Assembly: GCF_019703515.2 (NCBI RefSeq)
Contig: NC_059346.1
Location: 56,184,001-56,248,000 of the forward strand
Length of the DNA: 64,000 bases
Origin: Myxocyprinus asiaticus
Lineage: Eukaryota; Chordata; Actinopteri; Cypriniformes; Catostomidae
Direction of reading: 5' to 3'
Shown: positions 11,470-64,000 of the stretch, in pieces
How the letters are laid out: every line of letters begins with the position of its first letter
Numbering within the stretch: the first letter of the stretch is position 1
The notes under the pieces: generated by a model
Databases searched by the model: none
Told to the model about the DNA's origin: nothing
What the model saw: only the letters and a program-made list of their open reading frames with translations
Translations under genes and position numbers: made by a program

Positions 11470-12721
11470 ATGCCCTTCCATTTGTGTGTTATTCCTGGTT
11501 GCGGTCGTTATCTCTCGCCTTCTGATGGTCACGATTGCTGTCTTTCGTGTCTGGGCGCTGCCCACACGGAGACAGCATTCGTGGATGGGTCATGTACTCA
11601 TTGTGACAACATGTCCATGGCAATGATGCAGTCGCAGCTTGCCTTCGTAAGAAAGCAAGCCACCCCAGCGGCTCCCCGTCCCGGTCTTTCTACCTACGGG
11701 TATGAGGCCAGCGCAGCTAGCACTGGGGGCGATTTGGGGACCCCAATGGGACCACCTCCGCCGGGTATCCCCCCACGGACCTCCCATTCCCCAGCATGCT
11801 CATCTGCCCCGATCAGGCTTCCGGATGAGTCCGCTGGCTCGTCTCACGGCGAGTTCGACCTCTTGTTCGGAGCCTGTGAAGGTGATGAGCTCTTGAGCGC
11901 AACATCGCAGAGCGGGCTCGTCCAGTCGGACGCAGAAGCCTCAGCTGGGCTCCCCCCCTCAGGTACGGTCGCCCAGTCACAGGCTGACGTGGAGATGACG
12001 GACATGCTTTCCCGGGAAGCCACGAGCATCGGGCTAGAGTGGAACCCTCCACTCTCCCCTGAACCCTCGCGGCTCGATGATTGGTTCCTGGGCTCGCGGT
12101 GCCGCTCACAGCCACACCCCGCCCCAGTTCCTTTCTTCCCGGAAGTGCACGTGGAGCTGACAAGGTCGTGGGAGGCACCTTTTACTGCCCGGTCCTGATC
12201 TTTCAGCTCCCCTGCCCTCACTACCCTCGATGGTGGGGCGGCCAAGGGCCGGTGGATAAGGCGCTCGCGGTGCACCTATGCCCGCAGAGCGCCGCCACCT
12301 GGCGCAGGCGCCCAAAGCTCCCATCCAAGGCCTGTAGGTTTATGTCGTCCCTGATGGCCAAGGCCTACGGTGCCGCTGGACAAGCCGCCTCCGCCCTGCA
12401 CACCATGGCTCTCCTGCAAGTCCACCAAGCCAAGGCACTAAAGGAACTGCACGAGGGTAGTTCCGCCCCGGGATTGATGCAGGAGCTGCTCTCCGGGTGA
12501 CGAAGGTCACGGTGCGGTCTCTCGGGAGGGCGATGTCCACCTTGGTGGTCCAGGAGCGCCACCTTTGGCTCAACCTGGTCGAGATGGGAGAGGCCGACAA
12601 GGCACGGTTCCTTGGCACCCCCATTTCCCAGGATGGCCTGTTCGGTGACACCGTCGAGGACTTTGCCCAGCAGTTCTCGGCGGTGAAGCAGCAGACGGAA
12701 GCTATCCGCACCCTGGCTTAA
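11470..12721 (+). pseudogene. DIRS gag-like protein, frameshifted
   Basis: The first ATG of the frame is at 11470. The N-terminus has a Cys/His cluster (CVIPGCGRY then GHDCCLSCLG), which resembles the zinc-binding start of DIRS gag proteins. The frame to 12198 is Pro/Ser-rich. Similarity to the other copy then continues in two further frames (12198-12500, 12497-12721), ending in a conserved helical segment with WLNLVEMGEADKARFL and GDTVEDFAQQFS. At least two frameshifts separate these parts. The protein would package the element RNA; this copy cannot make it whole. Confidence 0.75.
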
Positions 12722-12762
12722 GATCCCGCACCCCGTCTGCTCGTCGCCAAGGGTATCCTCCT

Positions 12763-14484
12763 GTGGTGACTGCACCGGCACCGCTGCAGCCTGGCCCCGG
12801 TGTGGAGCCCACCGCAGGAAGCAGACGCCAACCGTCTCACGGCTGGCCGCCAAGAACCCGAGAAAGGCTTCGAAGTGCCCCTGAGATGGGTAACCCAGGG
12901 ATGAGGAAACCCGCTGCTCTGGAGCTGGTAAGCAGACCACTCCATCCCCCGGTGGAGGGCCAGGAGGAGAATCTTTTGTTACCTTTTCATTTAATTTCAC
13001 CGCATTCCCAAGTGGCTGCAGTACCCAAGATTTCAGCAAAAGAGCGGTTTCCTTATTCCCTGGGTCACATACCCGGTGCGCACGGCTGACATCACGACCA
13101 CCATCCACCATTCCATTTTGGCAGGTTTGGCGCTCCAGCGGCGGTCTCCCCGCCCCTGCGCAACCCGATGTGACGTCTCCACGGGTCATGAGAATAAGCC
13201 TCTTCAGGCTTTTCCGGGGGCGTTTTCCAACCCGTCACGATGGCTGGTCCGGACCGTCCGACTCGGCTACGCGATTCAGTTCACCGGGCATCTGCCCAGG
13301 TTCAGCGGCGTCCACTTCACCTCGGTGAAGGGCGAGAACGCCGCTATCTTGCGCATGGAAATCGCTACCCTCCTACGGAGGGGTGCGATAGAGCCTGTCC
13401 CTCCAGCTGAGATGAAGAAGGGGTTTTACAGCCCCTACTTCATTGTACCGAAAAAAGGCGGTGGGTTGCGGCCAATCTTGGACCTGCGAGTATTGAACCA
13501 GGCTTTACACAGACTCCTGTTCAAGATGCTGATGCAAAAACACATTCTAGCAAGCGTCCGGCATCAAGATTGGTTCGCGGCAGTAGACCTTAAGGACGCA
13601 TACTTCCATGTCTCGATTCTACCTCGACACAGACCCTTCCTGCGGTTTGCATTCGAGGGTCGGGCGTATCAGTACAAGGTCCTCCCTTTCGGCCTGTCCT
13701 TGGCCCTCGCGTCTTCACGAAGGTTGCAGAGGCAGCCCTTGCCCCGTTAAGGGAAGTGGGCATTCGCATCCTCAACTATCTCGACGACTGGCTAATCCTA
13801 GCTCACTCTTGGGATGTGTTGTGTGCGCACAGGGACCTGGTGCTCTCGCTCCGTAGCCAACTAGGGCTTCGGGTCAACTGGGAAAAGAGCAAGCTCCTCC
13901 CGGTTCAGAGCATTTCTTTTCTCGGCTTGGAGTTGGACTCAGTCTCGATGACAACACGCCTCATGAATGAGTGCACACAGTCGGTGCTGACCTGTTTGAA
14001 GGCGTTCAGACAGAAGACAGCAGTTCCACTGAAACTGTTTCAGAGGCTCCTGGGGCATATGGCATCCTCAGCGGTGGCCACTCCGCTCGGGTTGATGCAT
14101 ATGAGACCGCTTCAGCACTGGCTCCAGACCCGAGTCCCGAGATGGGCATGGCGCTGCCTTTTCAGCCAGGTCTCCAGGCACGTCATGGTTATGACAGATG
14201 CCTCCAAAACGGGCTGGGGTGCTGTATGCAATGGGCACGCAGCCGCCGGCTCCCGGACGGGCACACGGCTATGTTGGCACATCAACTGCCTTGAGTTGTT
14301 GGCAATTCTGCTCGCCCTGCAGAGGTTTCGGCCATTGATCCAGGGCAAGCATGTGTTAGTTCGGACAGACAACATGGCAACAGTGGCATACATCAACCAT
14401 CAAGGTGGTTTACACTCCCGCTGTATGTCACAACTTGCCCGCCGTCTCCTCCTCTGGAGTCAGCAGCACCTCAAGTCGCTGTGA
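12763..14484 (+). pseudogene. DIRS reverse transcriptase / RNase H, frameshifted
   Basis: A basic, Pro-rich lead (12763-13089) precedes the RT domain (13076-13750). RT motifs seen include FIVPKKGGGLRPILDLRVLN, AAVDLKDAYFHVSI (first catalytic Asp) and YQYKVLPFGLSLA. The frame then shifts near 13695 and RT resumes at 13756 with ILNYLDDWLILAHS (catalytic YLDD). RNase H follows, with VMTDASKTGWGAV and LVRTDNMATVAYINHQGG, stopping at 14482-14484. RNase H would remove RNA template during element copying. The order and wording are those of DIRS, and the equivalent frame at 52445-53866 is unbroken. Confidence 0.88.
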
Positions 14485-14559
14485 GCCACTCACATCCTGG
14501 GCGACCTCAACTCTGCAGCGGACGTGCTGTCACAACAGGTTACCCTCAGGGGAGAGTGG

Positions 14560-14870
14560 AGACTCCACCCTCAGGTGGTCCAGCTAATTTGGAGTCGATT
14601 CGGGCAGGCACAGGTAGACCTGTTCGCTTCCTGAGAATCCTCCCACTGCCCGCTCTGGTACGCCCTGACCGAGGCACCTCTCGGTATAGATGCGCTGGCA
14701 CACAGCTGGCCCCCTGGACTATGCAAATATGCGTTTCCCCCAGTGAGCCTACTTGCACAGACCCTGTGCAAGGTCAGGGAGGACGAGGAGCAGGTCATCC
14801 TGGTAGCACCCTACTGGCCCACCCTGACGTGGTTCTCAGACCTCACGTTCCTCGCAACAGCCCCCCCCCG
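14560..14870 (+). pseudogene. DIRS adenine-methyltransferase-like domain, broken
   Basis: Reading from 14590 gives RFGQAQVDLFAS, a stop (TGA near 14632), then CPLWYALTEAPLGIDALAHS, YAFPPVSLLAQTL and VILVAPYWPTLTWFSDL. This wording matches the DAM-like methyltransferase segment that DIRS elements carry after RNase H. The stop replaces a glutamine codon still present in the second copy. The role of the domain in DIRS is not known. Confidence 0.55.
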
Positions 14871-15079
14871 GTGAATTCCCCTGAGGAAGAACCATCTTTC
14901 TCAGGGACAGGGCACCATCTGGCACCCGCAACCAGACCTCTGGAATGTCCATGTCTGGCTCCTGGATGGGACACGGAAGACTTAAGTGGCCTACCACCCG
15001 CAGTGGTAGACATGATCACTCAGGCTAGGGCCCCCTCTACGAGGCGCCTGTATGCCTTGAAGTGGCGTCTGTTCACTAA

Positions 15080-15935
15080 GTGGTGTTCTTCCTGAAGGTC
15101 AGGTCGGTGCTTTCCTTCCTGCAGGAGAGGTTGGAGGGGCGGCTGTCCCCCTCCACCTTGAAGATGTATGTAGCCGCTATATCGGCACACCACGTCACAG
15201 TGGACGGTAAGTCCTTAGGGAAGCATGACCTGATCATCAGGTTCCTGAGAGGCGCCATGAGGTTGAATCCCTTCAGACTGCACCTCATTCCCTCATGGGA
15301 CCTCTCTGTAATTCTTCAGGGTCTACGGGGAGCCCCCTTTGAGCCCCTGCAGTCAGCTGAGCTTAAGGTACTCTCTTTAAAGACTGACCTCCTGACTGCG
15401 CTTACTTCCATCAAGAGGGTAGGAGACCTGCAAGCGTTCTCTGTCAGCAAAACGTGCCTGGAGTTCGGTCTGGGCTACTCTCACGTGATCCTGAGACCCT
15501 GACCGGGCTATGTGCCCAAGGTACCCACGACCCCATTTAGGGATCAGGTGGTGAACCTGCAAGCGCTGCCCCAGGAGGAGGCAGACCCAGCCCTGACGTT
15601 GCTGTGTCCGGTGCGCACTTTACGCATCTTTTTGGAGAAGAGTTTTAGAGTCTCTGAGCAGCTCTTTGTCTGCTTTGGTGGACAGCGGAAAGGAAGCACT
15701 GTCTCCGAGCAGAGGATTGCCCACTGGGTCATTGATGCCATAGCAATGGCATATCACACTCAGGGCGTGCTGCTCCCGGCAGGGCTACAAGCCCATTCTA
15801 CCATAGTGTGGCGGCCTCCTGGGTCTTGACCAGTGGCGCCTCTCTAACAGACATTTGCAGAGCAGCAGGCTGGGCAACACCCAACACCTTTGCGAGGTTC
15901 TACAATCTCCGGGTGGAACAGGTTTCATCCCGTGT
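15080..15935 (+). pseudogene. DIRS tyrosine recombinase (integrase), disrupted
   Basis: The N-terminal part has LSPSTLKMYVAAISAHH (SAM-like binding domain). The catalytic domain begins LTALTSIKRVGDLQAFS, which contains the first catalytic Arg, then a TGA at 15500-15502 (CGA in the other copy). The same frame continues from 15512. It passes AHSTIVW, where the H-x-x-R motif should stand, and stops at 15827-15829. The sequence then continues in another frame with SLTDICRAAGWATPNTFARF and the tyrosine in FARFYNLRV near 15895. In a working element this enzyme inserts a circular DNA copy. One nonsense change and a frameshift disable it here. Confidence 0.82.
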
Positions 15936-16724
15936 TGTGGCAGGCACAAGCAGGTAAGTCTGGGACAGCTGGCCGGGTGTATCGCTTGCGCATAGTGCCT
16001 TTCACCTCCCTTGAGCTGAAGATGTGCGCCGTTGACTCCCAGTAGTGTTCACAAACTGTGTTCCCTGGATGACTTCTTCCAAGCCCTGTGGCAGATGAGT
16101 TTGCAGAAAAACTCACTGCCAGCTCAGTACATGTGCTAACTAAGCCCTGTACTGGGGTAGGCGCTCCGCATGTGTTGGTTCCCCATAGGTAACCCCATGC
16201 GACATATATCTTCTGCTAATTAGTTTCCCTGTTGGTAAACTGCGTCTTCCTTGGGCAGAGGCCCCTCTGCCCCAGTCACCATGTTTGTAGAAACTCCTCC
16301 CCTGTAGGGTAGGACCTACCATGGGACTTCTCCACATGACATACTTCCGACAAGCTCGGCAAGACCATGTGACATATTTCCACTCAAAATACCACCCCCC
16401 CCTTCTCTGGGTGGGGTGTGGTCTCCGCTGTGTCTTCCCCTTGGGAGTGACACCCCCCCGACCTGGTGGCCCCAGTCGGTTAACAAATTTCACTCTTTTT
16501 TTGGGGAGAGAAAAAAAGAGAGGATAAGAGGCCACGACTGGGCTAGCCTGTCTCTATCTTTTGGGCAGTCGACTTGTTCCCGAAGGGCCGTTCGACACTC
16601 ATAACAGCGTTGGGGGAGGTTACGGTTCAGCCTGGTGCACTGGCTACGAGGCACACAGTGGTCTGCCCGTCACACACCGCCAGTTCACGTAACACAGTTC
16701 AGCTAGTTGTTGCGTTTCTTATAG
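15936..16724 (+). other. DIRS non-coding segment between recombinase and internal complementary region
   Basis: No frame of note. The segment is related to 50771-51200 (inverted) in the second copy and to 1-221 in the first fragment, so it is part of the element. It includes repeated CATGTGACATA words at 16330-16390. Confidence 0.6.
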
Positions 16725-16835
16725 GGACCCCTGGTGTCACTTCACCAGCACAATGTCAAGTGAGTGACAGACAGGGAACGTGCTGGTTACTTGCATAACC
16801 TCCGTTCCCTGATGGAGGGAATGAGACGTTGTGTC
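16725..16835 (+). repeat. DIRS internal complementary region
   Basis: It contains the reverse complement of the left end (…GTGAGTGACAGACAGGGAAC) fused directly to that of the right end (GGTTACTTGCATAACCTCC…GATGGAGGGAATGAGACG). This is the template that DIRS uses to complete both ends and make a circle before integration. Equivalent regions occur at 222-335 and 50671-50770. Confidence 0.88.
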
Positions 16836-16904
16836 CCTCCTGCCACAACGCTGGACTACCCACTGAAATGGCCGGGACCTTGTCTCGGCTCCTCAGCACA
16901 AAAC

Positions 16905-17109
16905 CTGAACAAGTGGTTGCATACCAGCTCCTTTTATACCCGTATGTTCAGGGGAGTGGTATGCAAATACCTCGCCAATTTTCATTGGCCTTTTTTCAAA
17001 GACCAGAGGTGTTTCGGGCTCCCAAGTGTGACCCCTAGTGTCACTTTATCGACGCAATGTCTCGTTCCCTCCATCAAGGTACTGAGGTTACGCAAGTAAC
17101 CCGGACGTT
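16905..17109 (+). repeat. DIRS right inverted terminal repeat
   Basis: It is the inverted counterpart of 11101-11261, followed by the right-specific extension GTTCCCTCCATC…GGTTACGCAAGTAACCC and the terminal GTT at 17107-17109. Confidence 0.87.
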
Positions 17110-17140
17110 TCCCTGAACTGATGCTTTGAGGAAATGTGAA

Positions 17141-17143
<3 letters not shown>

Positions 17144-17217
<74 letters not shown>

Positions 17218-17241
17218 TTGTGTGTGTGTGTGTGTGTGTGT
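17144..17241. repeat. microsatellite (TG)n
   Basis: (TG)n runs from 17144 to 17212, then after GGGTT again to 17241. A separate (TG)n lies at 17534-17573. Confidence 0.95.
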
Positions 17242-17530
17242 GGGGCGGGTTGGGTGGTTTACGAGGACATTTTTTTTAAGGTTAGAAACTGGTAATTACA
17301 AGGATATTATGCTATAAATGTGGTTTATGAGGACAATTCTAGTGTCCCCATAATTCAAATAGCTTAAAAAAACATACTTATCTGTGTTTTTTTGAAAATG
17401 TAAAAATGCTGAAAGTTTTTTGTGAGGGTTAGGTTTAGGAGTAGTGTTAGGGTTAGGGAATAGAATCTATAGTTCGTACAGTATAAAAATCATTATGTCT
17501 TTGGATAGTCCTCATAAGGATAGCCGCACC

Positions 17531-17570
<40 letters not shown>

Positions 17571-17821
17571 TGTTCACTTGCATTTATTTGTAACTGATAT
17601 CCAAAGATAGACCATGGAAAGAGCCCAAATGTGTTATAGGCCTCATAGTAAACACTCTGGCTATGTTCAGAATGGAATACTAGCGCACTGCTGGGTTATT
17701 CTGTGTCAGATTAACCAAATTTCAGAAATTTATCTGGCTGACATTTTTTATTTTATTAGTATTGTTATTGAAGATAGATACACAAGTGATTCATTTCGGC
17801 TACAAAAAAATAACCTTAGAA

Positions 17822-18155
17822 AAGTGGCCAAAAAAAAAGAAAAAAAAGTTGCATACGCTAATATTTCGTTGGACCGCCTTTAGCTTTGATTACGGCGCAC
17901 ATTTGTCGTGGCATAGTTTCAACAACCTTATGTAATGTCACAACATTTATTTCTGTCCAGAGTTGCATTAATTTTAGGCCGAGATCTTGTATTGATGACG
18001 GGAGAGTCGAACCAATCCGTAAAGTCTTCTCCAGCACATCCCAAAGACTTTCAATGGGGTTAAGGTCAGGACTCTGTGATGGCCAATTCATGTGTGAAAA
18101 TGATTCTTTGTGCTCCCTGAACCACTCTTTCACAATTTGATCCAGATGAATCTTG
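17822..18155 (-). pseudogene. Tc1-like transposase fragment (3' third)
   Basis: Aligned with 42153-42480, the end of the decayed Tc1 element. The minus-strand reading has SHMNWPSQSPDLNPIESLWD, including the final Glu of the DDE triad, and ends in PRQMCAVIKAKGG. The left end shows a GTGGCCAAAAAAAA terminus similar to the GGCCAAAAAA ends of the larger copy. The rest of the transposon is missing. Confidence 0.8.
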
Positions 18156-20030
18156 AAAAAAAAAGCCACAAAAGGCTGCAGTTTAATAAAATAAATATTC
18201 AGTATGCATGTGCTGCAGCTTCAAAGTGAATGTGTGAAGCTGGCCGCTCATACACAAACACACACATCATGAGCATCAAGTGCATTGTGTGTAGGGCTGC
18301 AGCTAATGATTATTTTGATAATCGATTAAACTGCGATTATTAATTTTTTTCGATTAATTGTATAAAAAAACTAGATTTTTATTTCCTGTATTTTATTTAC
18401 ATTTTTTTTTTTTTTTTTTAGATGAATTTATAAAGGGCATGAGTGTTTGGTTCGATTTACAGTACTGAATTCTACTACACAATTCTATAATATCACAAAA
18501 CTTTGAACAAAGCCTGAATCATGAAACGTTAAGTTTGAATTTATTAATATTATTATTACTTTCAGGACATATGCAAAACAGTTCCTTTCCTTTTATTGTA
18601 AAGGTTAACAAAAAGTACTATTCATTAAAGAGTAAAATGATTGATCAGGGATGGAGTGGGGCAAAAACTCAGCCCAGCAGAGGGCAAAATGACACAAGAA
18701 TAAAAATATTAATATTTCTGCCCAGCTGAGAAAGGCAAAATTATTTTACTGATTGCATAAATTACATTACATACAAGTATTTCAAATTTATATTGTAAGT
18801 TTTAAAACAGTATAGTCGCTCATGGTTCTAAACTATTCTTTTCGAAAAAACACTTTTAATGGTAGTGTATTCTTATCCAGTAAAATAATGTTTGCCATAT
18901 AAATTCATTGGTGAAATCAGATTTGGCATTATCAGGACTATCAAATATCTGGACCCTCAGCATTATTATACATTATATTCAGCATACAGTTTATATAGTA
19001 CAATCATCAGATTCCCTCTCGTGCTGAAAAGTCTCATCCTAGACTTTTTGTCTAGACATCGTAAGTTTATGGTATTACATGCGCTTACATGATGAGAAGA
19101 AACCATCTAAAACACTTTAAAAGCCGACACACTTGGACCTCTTAGACATTGTGGCATCCATGAAAGCTGCATAATTGGTTACATTGAAACTGAAATTGCG
19201 GTGTGATGTTGCATGTGGGAAATCAAAATGATTGCGCTCCTTTTTTCTGTTGCAATCGGTTTGATTGGCTTGGATGCGCGCTCGCGTGCTCGGTAAAGTT
19301 TAACGTAGACTCACTTGTGGTAAAGACAAACGGTTTTGCGAAATGGAAATACTAGCCTGATTTTGAATTTATAGCATGTATACATTACAAAACATAGAAA
19401 ATAGCAGTAAAATGTAAGTTATGCGCTGGAGAGAAACAACTCTTAAGCGCATCAAACAGCATATGCCCTCTTTCAATGCATCTGTTGCAGCAAACGCTCC
19501 ACTATAAACTGTATGCTTATTATGATCTCCTTCATAAAAAAAAGTGTTTATAAAGTGCTCTCGTGCGATGGGCAACTAGGGTCATGTTCTTTCCGCTTCA
19601 ACTTGTCTCCCTCATTTTTCAAACGAGTTATCATGCAACACATTTTTCACTGGGCTGTAAAGTGACGTCACTCCGTGCTCGCTACAAATATCCTATTAAT
19701 CGATAACGAAATTTGTTGTCGATGATTTTCATTATCGATAATTATAGATTTTATCCATTAGTTGTTGCAGCCCTAGCTGTGTGTGTAATAAATGACATAG
19801 AGCAAAGCCCTTATTCACTGTGTAGTGCCAAGCATATGCAGACTATATAACTATAGCATTAATTGGGGCTATTTGCGGTTTAATAAGCACATTAGGCCAT
19901 AGCGAACTGCTTTTCCGGAGGTGAGAAGCTGTCATCAAACATACAAACTGAGAAGAGTTCATTTGGTTTTCTGCCAAAATAGAAGCCCAATTTAACTAGA
20001 TGCGTGAAATTGAAAAAATGCTACAGAAAT
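18156..20030. repeat. dispersed repeat split by a hAT-like insertion
   Basis: Both flanks (18170-18291 and 19776-20030) align with the uninterrupted segment 33479-33880, for example GTTTAATAAGCACATTA and the CGAACTGC…CCGGAGGTGAGAA words. An inverted relative is at 56070-56560. The middle part 18292-19775 is a separate element. The host repeat is itself probably hAT-derived. Confidence 0.65.
18292..19775. mobile_element. non-autonomous hAT-like element (TAGGGCTGCA termini)
   Basis: It begins TAGGGCTGCAGCTAATGATT and ends in AGTTGTTGCAGCCCTA, with AATCGATTAA and TTATCGATAATT near the ends. The flanks ATTGTGTG (18284-18291) and GCTGTGTG (19776-19783) agree at 6 of 8 positions, as for an aged 8-bp hAT target duplication. 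No transposase is found. Confidence 0.7.
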
Positions 20031-20597
20031 ATCTTACTACTGTAATGTAAAATGTAATATTCAATGTAGTAGTAGTAGTAGCAATAATAATAATATATCA
20101 AGAATAGTTACAATATATTAAAGCACAATAACAAGTTATTTTGTGTTAATTAACAGTTATTGAGGTGTTAAGAATTATGGTTGATATTCTTTCCAGTTCA
20201 TTCGTTAGACAGAAAATTGAATATCCCTTACTTTGTACTCTGGTTGTATACTGCAAAATTCAGCAAGTATAATGTGTCACTCAGGAATTTTTCTGAAACG
20301 AAAACTTCACAAACTGTGCACATTATACATACTGCAAAAATAGTATGAGTAGTGTGGAAGTATGCAGTTCCGAGTGCACCCCATGTGTCCAGTGTATCTG
20401 CAGATCTCTTATAGCACAGTCTCTGATATAATACCAACTATGAGTATCATACAGACACAGCAATTTTGATGCACATAGTCTTAATTTTCCTTTTGGGATC
20501 AATAAAGCCTATGAGCTTCTCTCTAACTGTTCATGGTTCCATTTCCAATCTGAAAACACACTTTACAAGGAATCTCTGTTTCTCTCTCTCACTACAG
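20031..20597. other. intron sequence before first coding exon
   Basis: A/T-rich, no frame of note, with (TAG)n/(AAT)n at 20068-20095. The last 30 bases form the polypyrimidine tract and acceptor of the exon at 20598. Confidence 0.5.
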
Positions 20598-20619
20598 GCC
20601 ATAGTGAGTGCAGCTAAAG

Positions 20620-63084
<42,465 letters not shown>

Positions 63085-63925
63085 GATATTCCCCATACCC
63101 AACACTCACAAACATACACATTCACACAGTTACATGCATACACTATGCTCGTAGCGACAGAGGTACAGTGTGTAGATGTGTGATGGCACAATGACACAAT
63201 ATCTGAATCTGGACATAAAAACCTTACATAAGCACACGCAGACACATTCACTTCCTCTTATATGGCTGACTGACAGCTCTTCAATGCCTTTTGGATGGGA
63301 TCGGCCCTGCTGCCTGGCCCTCAAACACCTCTTGTTATGTATGGAACTGTTGCACCAGTCCATCAGTGTGTGTCCACCTCCAGACCTCTGGAAAGGAGAC
63401 CAACAAACTGAAAGACGAGAAACAACTCCTTTGTTCCTTCTCTGTGGAATGAAAGATGATGTGGATTACAGTAGACCTCTACACTCATCCTGTTTATTCT
63501 GTTATTTAATCTATTCTGAACTGTGGTCTTGAATTACTAGCGACCTGCTTTGGGTTTTACAGGGATGTCCTGTGATAAAGGCCTGACGATGTGTACCTCC
63601 AAATCTCGGGATCTCCTCAAAACATCTGCATGACTGTCTACAACAGCTATTCACTGCAATCACTTCCTTTCTACACTGTATGAGCGTTCAAACCAGACTG
63701 CATATGTGTGTATGTATGAGAGAGACATGGAGAGCGAGAGAAATATAAGTACAAGGGGGAATCCCACAAAAACAGGTGAAATTTCACCACGAAATCAAAA
63801 GACAGAAATAAAAACTGATATTTTGCATAAAAAGCTATCATTGTGACATTATTCTTATGGCACATTTTACCCCCCCCCCCCCCCCAATTCTCATTACCAT
63901 AATGCAATTTGTGTAATAAAAAATA
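63085..63925 (+). other. pak1: pak1 3' untranslated region (presumed)
   Basis: The sequence after the stop has no conserved frame. It contains AATAAA hexamers at 63807-63812 and 63915-63920, either of which could direct polyadenylation. A run of about 18 C at 63871-63888 lies between them. The real cleavage site needs transcript data, so the end given is an estimate. Confidence 0.55.
63807..63812 (+). promoter_or_regulatory. pak1: candidate polyadenylation signal AATAAA
   Basis: This is a canonical hexamer 723 bp after the pak1 stop codon. A second hexamer at 63915-63920 is followed by A/T-rich DNA. I cannot tell which is used. Confidence 0.4.
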
Positions 63926-64000
63926 CTATAATACAATTATATATTTATTTAAATTATCATAAAGGAAGTACTTAAGAATTGAAATAATAGAGCTTTTTTT

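Larger units (their letters stand above)
11080..17109 (+). mobile_element. DIRS-like tyrosine-recombinase retrotransposon, nearly full length, disabled
   Basis: A 6-kb element in the order left inverted repeat, gag-like frame, reverse transcriptase/RNase H, methyltransferase-like segment, tyrosine recombinase, internal complementary region, right inverted repeat. This order is diagnostic of DIRS elements, which integrate with a tyrosine recombinase, not a DDE integrase. GTT is present at both ends (11080-11082 and 17107-17109) and there is no longer target duplication, as expected for the group. Frameshifts in gag and RT and stops in the methyltransferase and recombinase frames make the copy non-functional. 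It lies in sense orientation 3.5 kb before the first coding exon of pak1. Confidence 0.93.

Noticed and set aside
12365..13189. 274-codon minus-strand frame
   Set aside because: It is antisense to the DIRS gag/RT region and has no motif of its own; similar antisense frames occur in the second DIRS copy.
1..20597. Promoter or first exon of pak1
   Set aside because: No CpG island or recognisable 5' exon could be placed. TATA-like sequences found here belong to DIRS repeats.

Overview
The window is vertebrate nuclear DNA, most likely from a cypriniform (carp- or zebrafish-like) fish. It holds one real host gene, pak1 (group I p21-activated kinase), on the + strand. Fourteen coding exons between 20620 and 63084 join in frame with GT/AG borders into a 552-residue protein. 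The fish assignment rests on the repeats: DIRS-like tyrosine-recombinase retrotransposons, Tc1-like transposons, hAT-type elements with TAGGGCTG ends, tRNA-derived SINEs with a GGCCTGGGTAGCTCAG head, and foldback repeats of the 'atagttcacccaaaaatgaaaattctg' type. I recognise these from general knowledge of cyprinid genomes; no database was searched.

Layout. 1-20597 lies upstream of the first coding exon (promoter, 5' non-coding exons or a long 5' intron that I cannot resolve). It contains the end of one DIRS element (1-606), a SINE, a TIR element with a perfect 106-bp palindrome (7956-8952), a nearly full-length but broken DIRS copy (11080-17109), a Tc1 scrap and a hAT insertion (18292-19775). 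The introns of pak1 hold a small terminal-repeat retrotransposon (21607-22563), a 250-bp DIRS miniature (25937-26186), a hAT MITE with a perfect 8-bp target duplication (27075-27726), four SINE copies, and several foldback elements. The 15.7-kb intron 30930-46592 also holds two unrelated Tc1-like transposons side by side: a decayed one (42153-43398) and one with an open transposase frame and 201-bp terminal inverted repeats differing at one position (43615-45196). The 8.9-kb intron 49666-58553 contains a three-level nest: a DIRS copy inside a hAT-like element inside a foldback repeat. Intron 47143-49601 carries an AT-bounded element with an internal minisatellite of about 30 units.

How the parts relate. 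pak1 encodes a Rac/Cdc42-activated Ser/Thr kinase: N-terminal proline-rich SH3-binding motif, CRIB plus autoinhibitory region, an acidic run, a PIX-binding proline motif and a STE20-type kinase domain with all catalytic motifs present. Everything else I can name is mobile or repetitive DNA. It changes intron length without visibly damaging an exon or splice site. I found no bacterial-type operon, CRISPR array, rRNA or stand-alone tRNA gene, and no wholly new protein system. The most unusual items are structural: the near-pristine Tc1 element, the DIRS internal complementary regions and miniature, the TRIM-like retroelement, the minisatellite-bearing element and the perfect palindrome.
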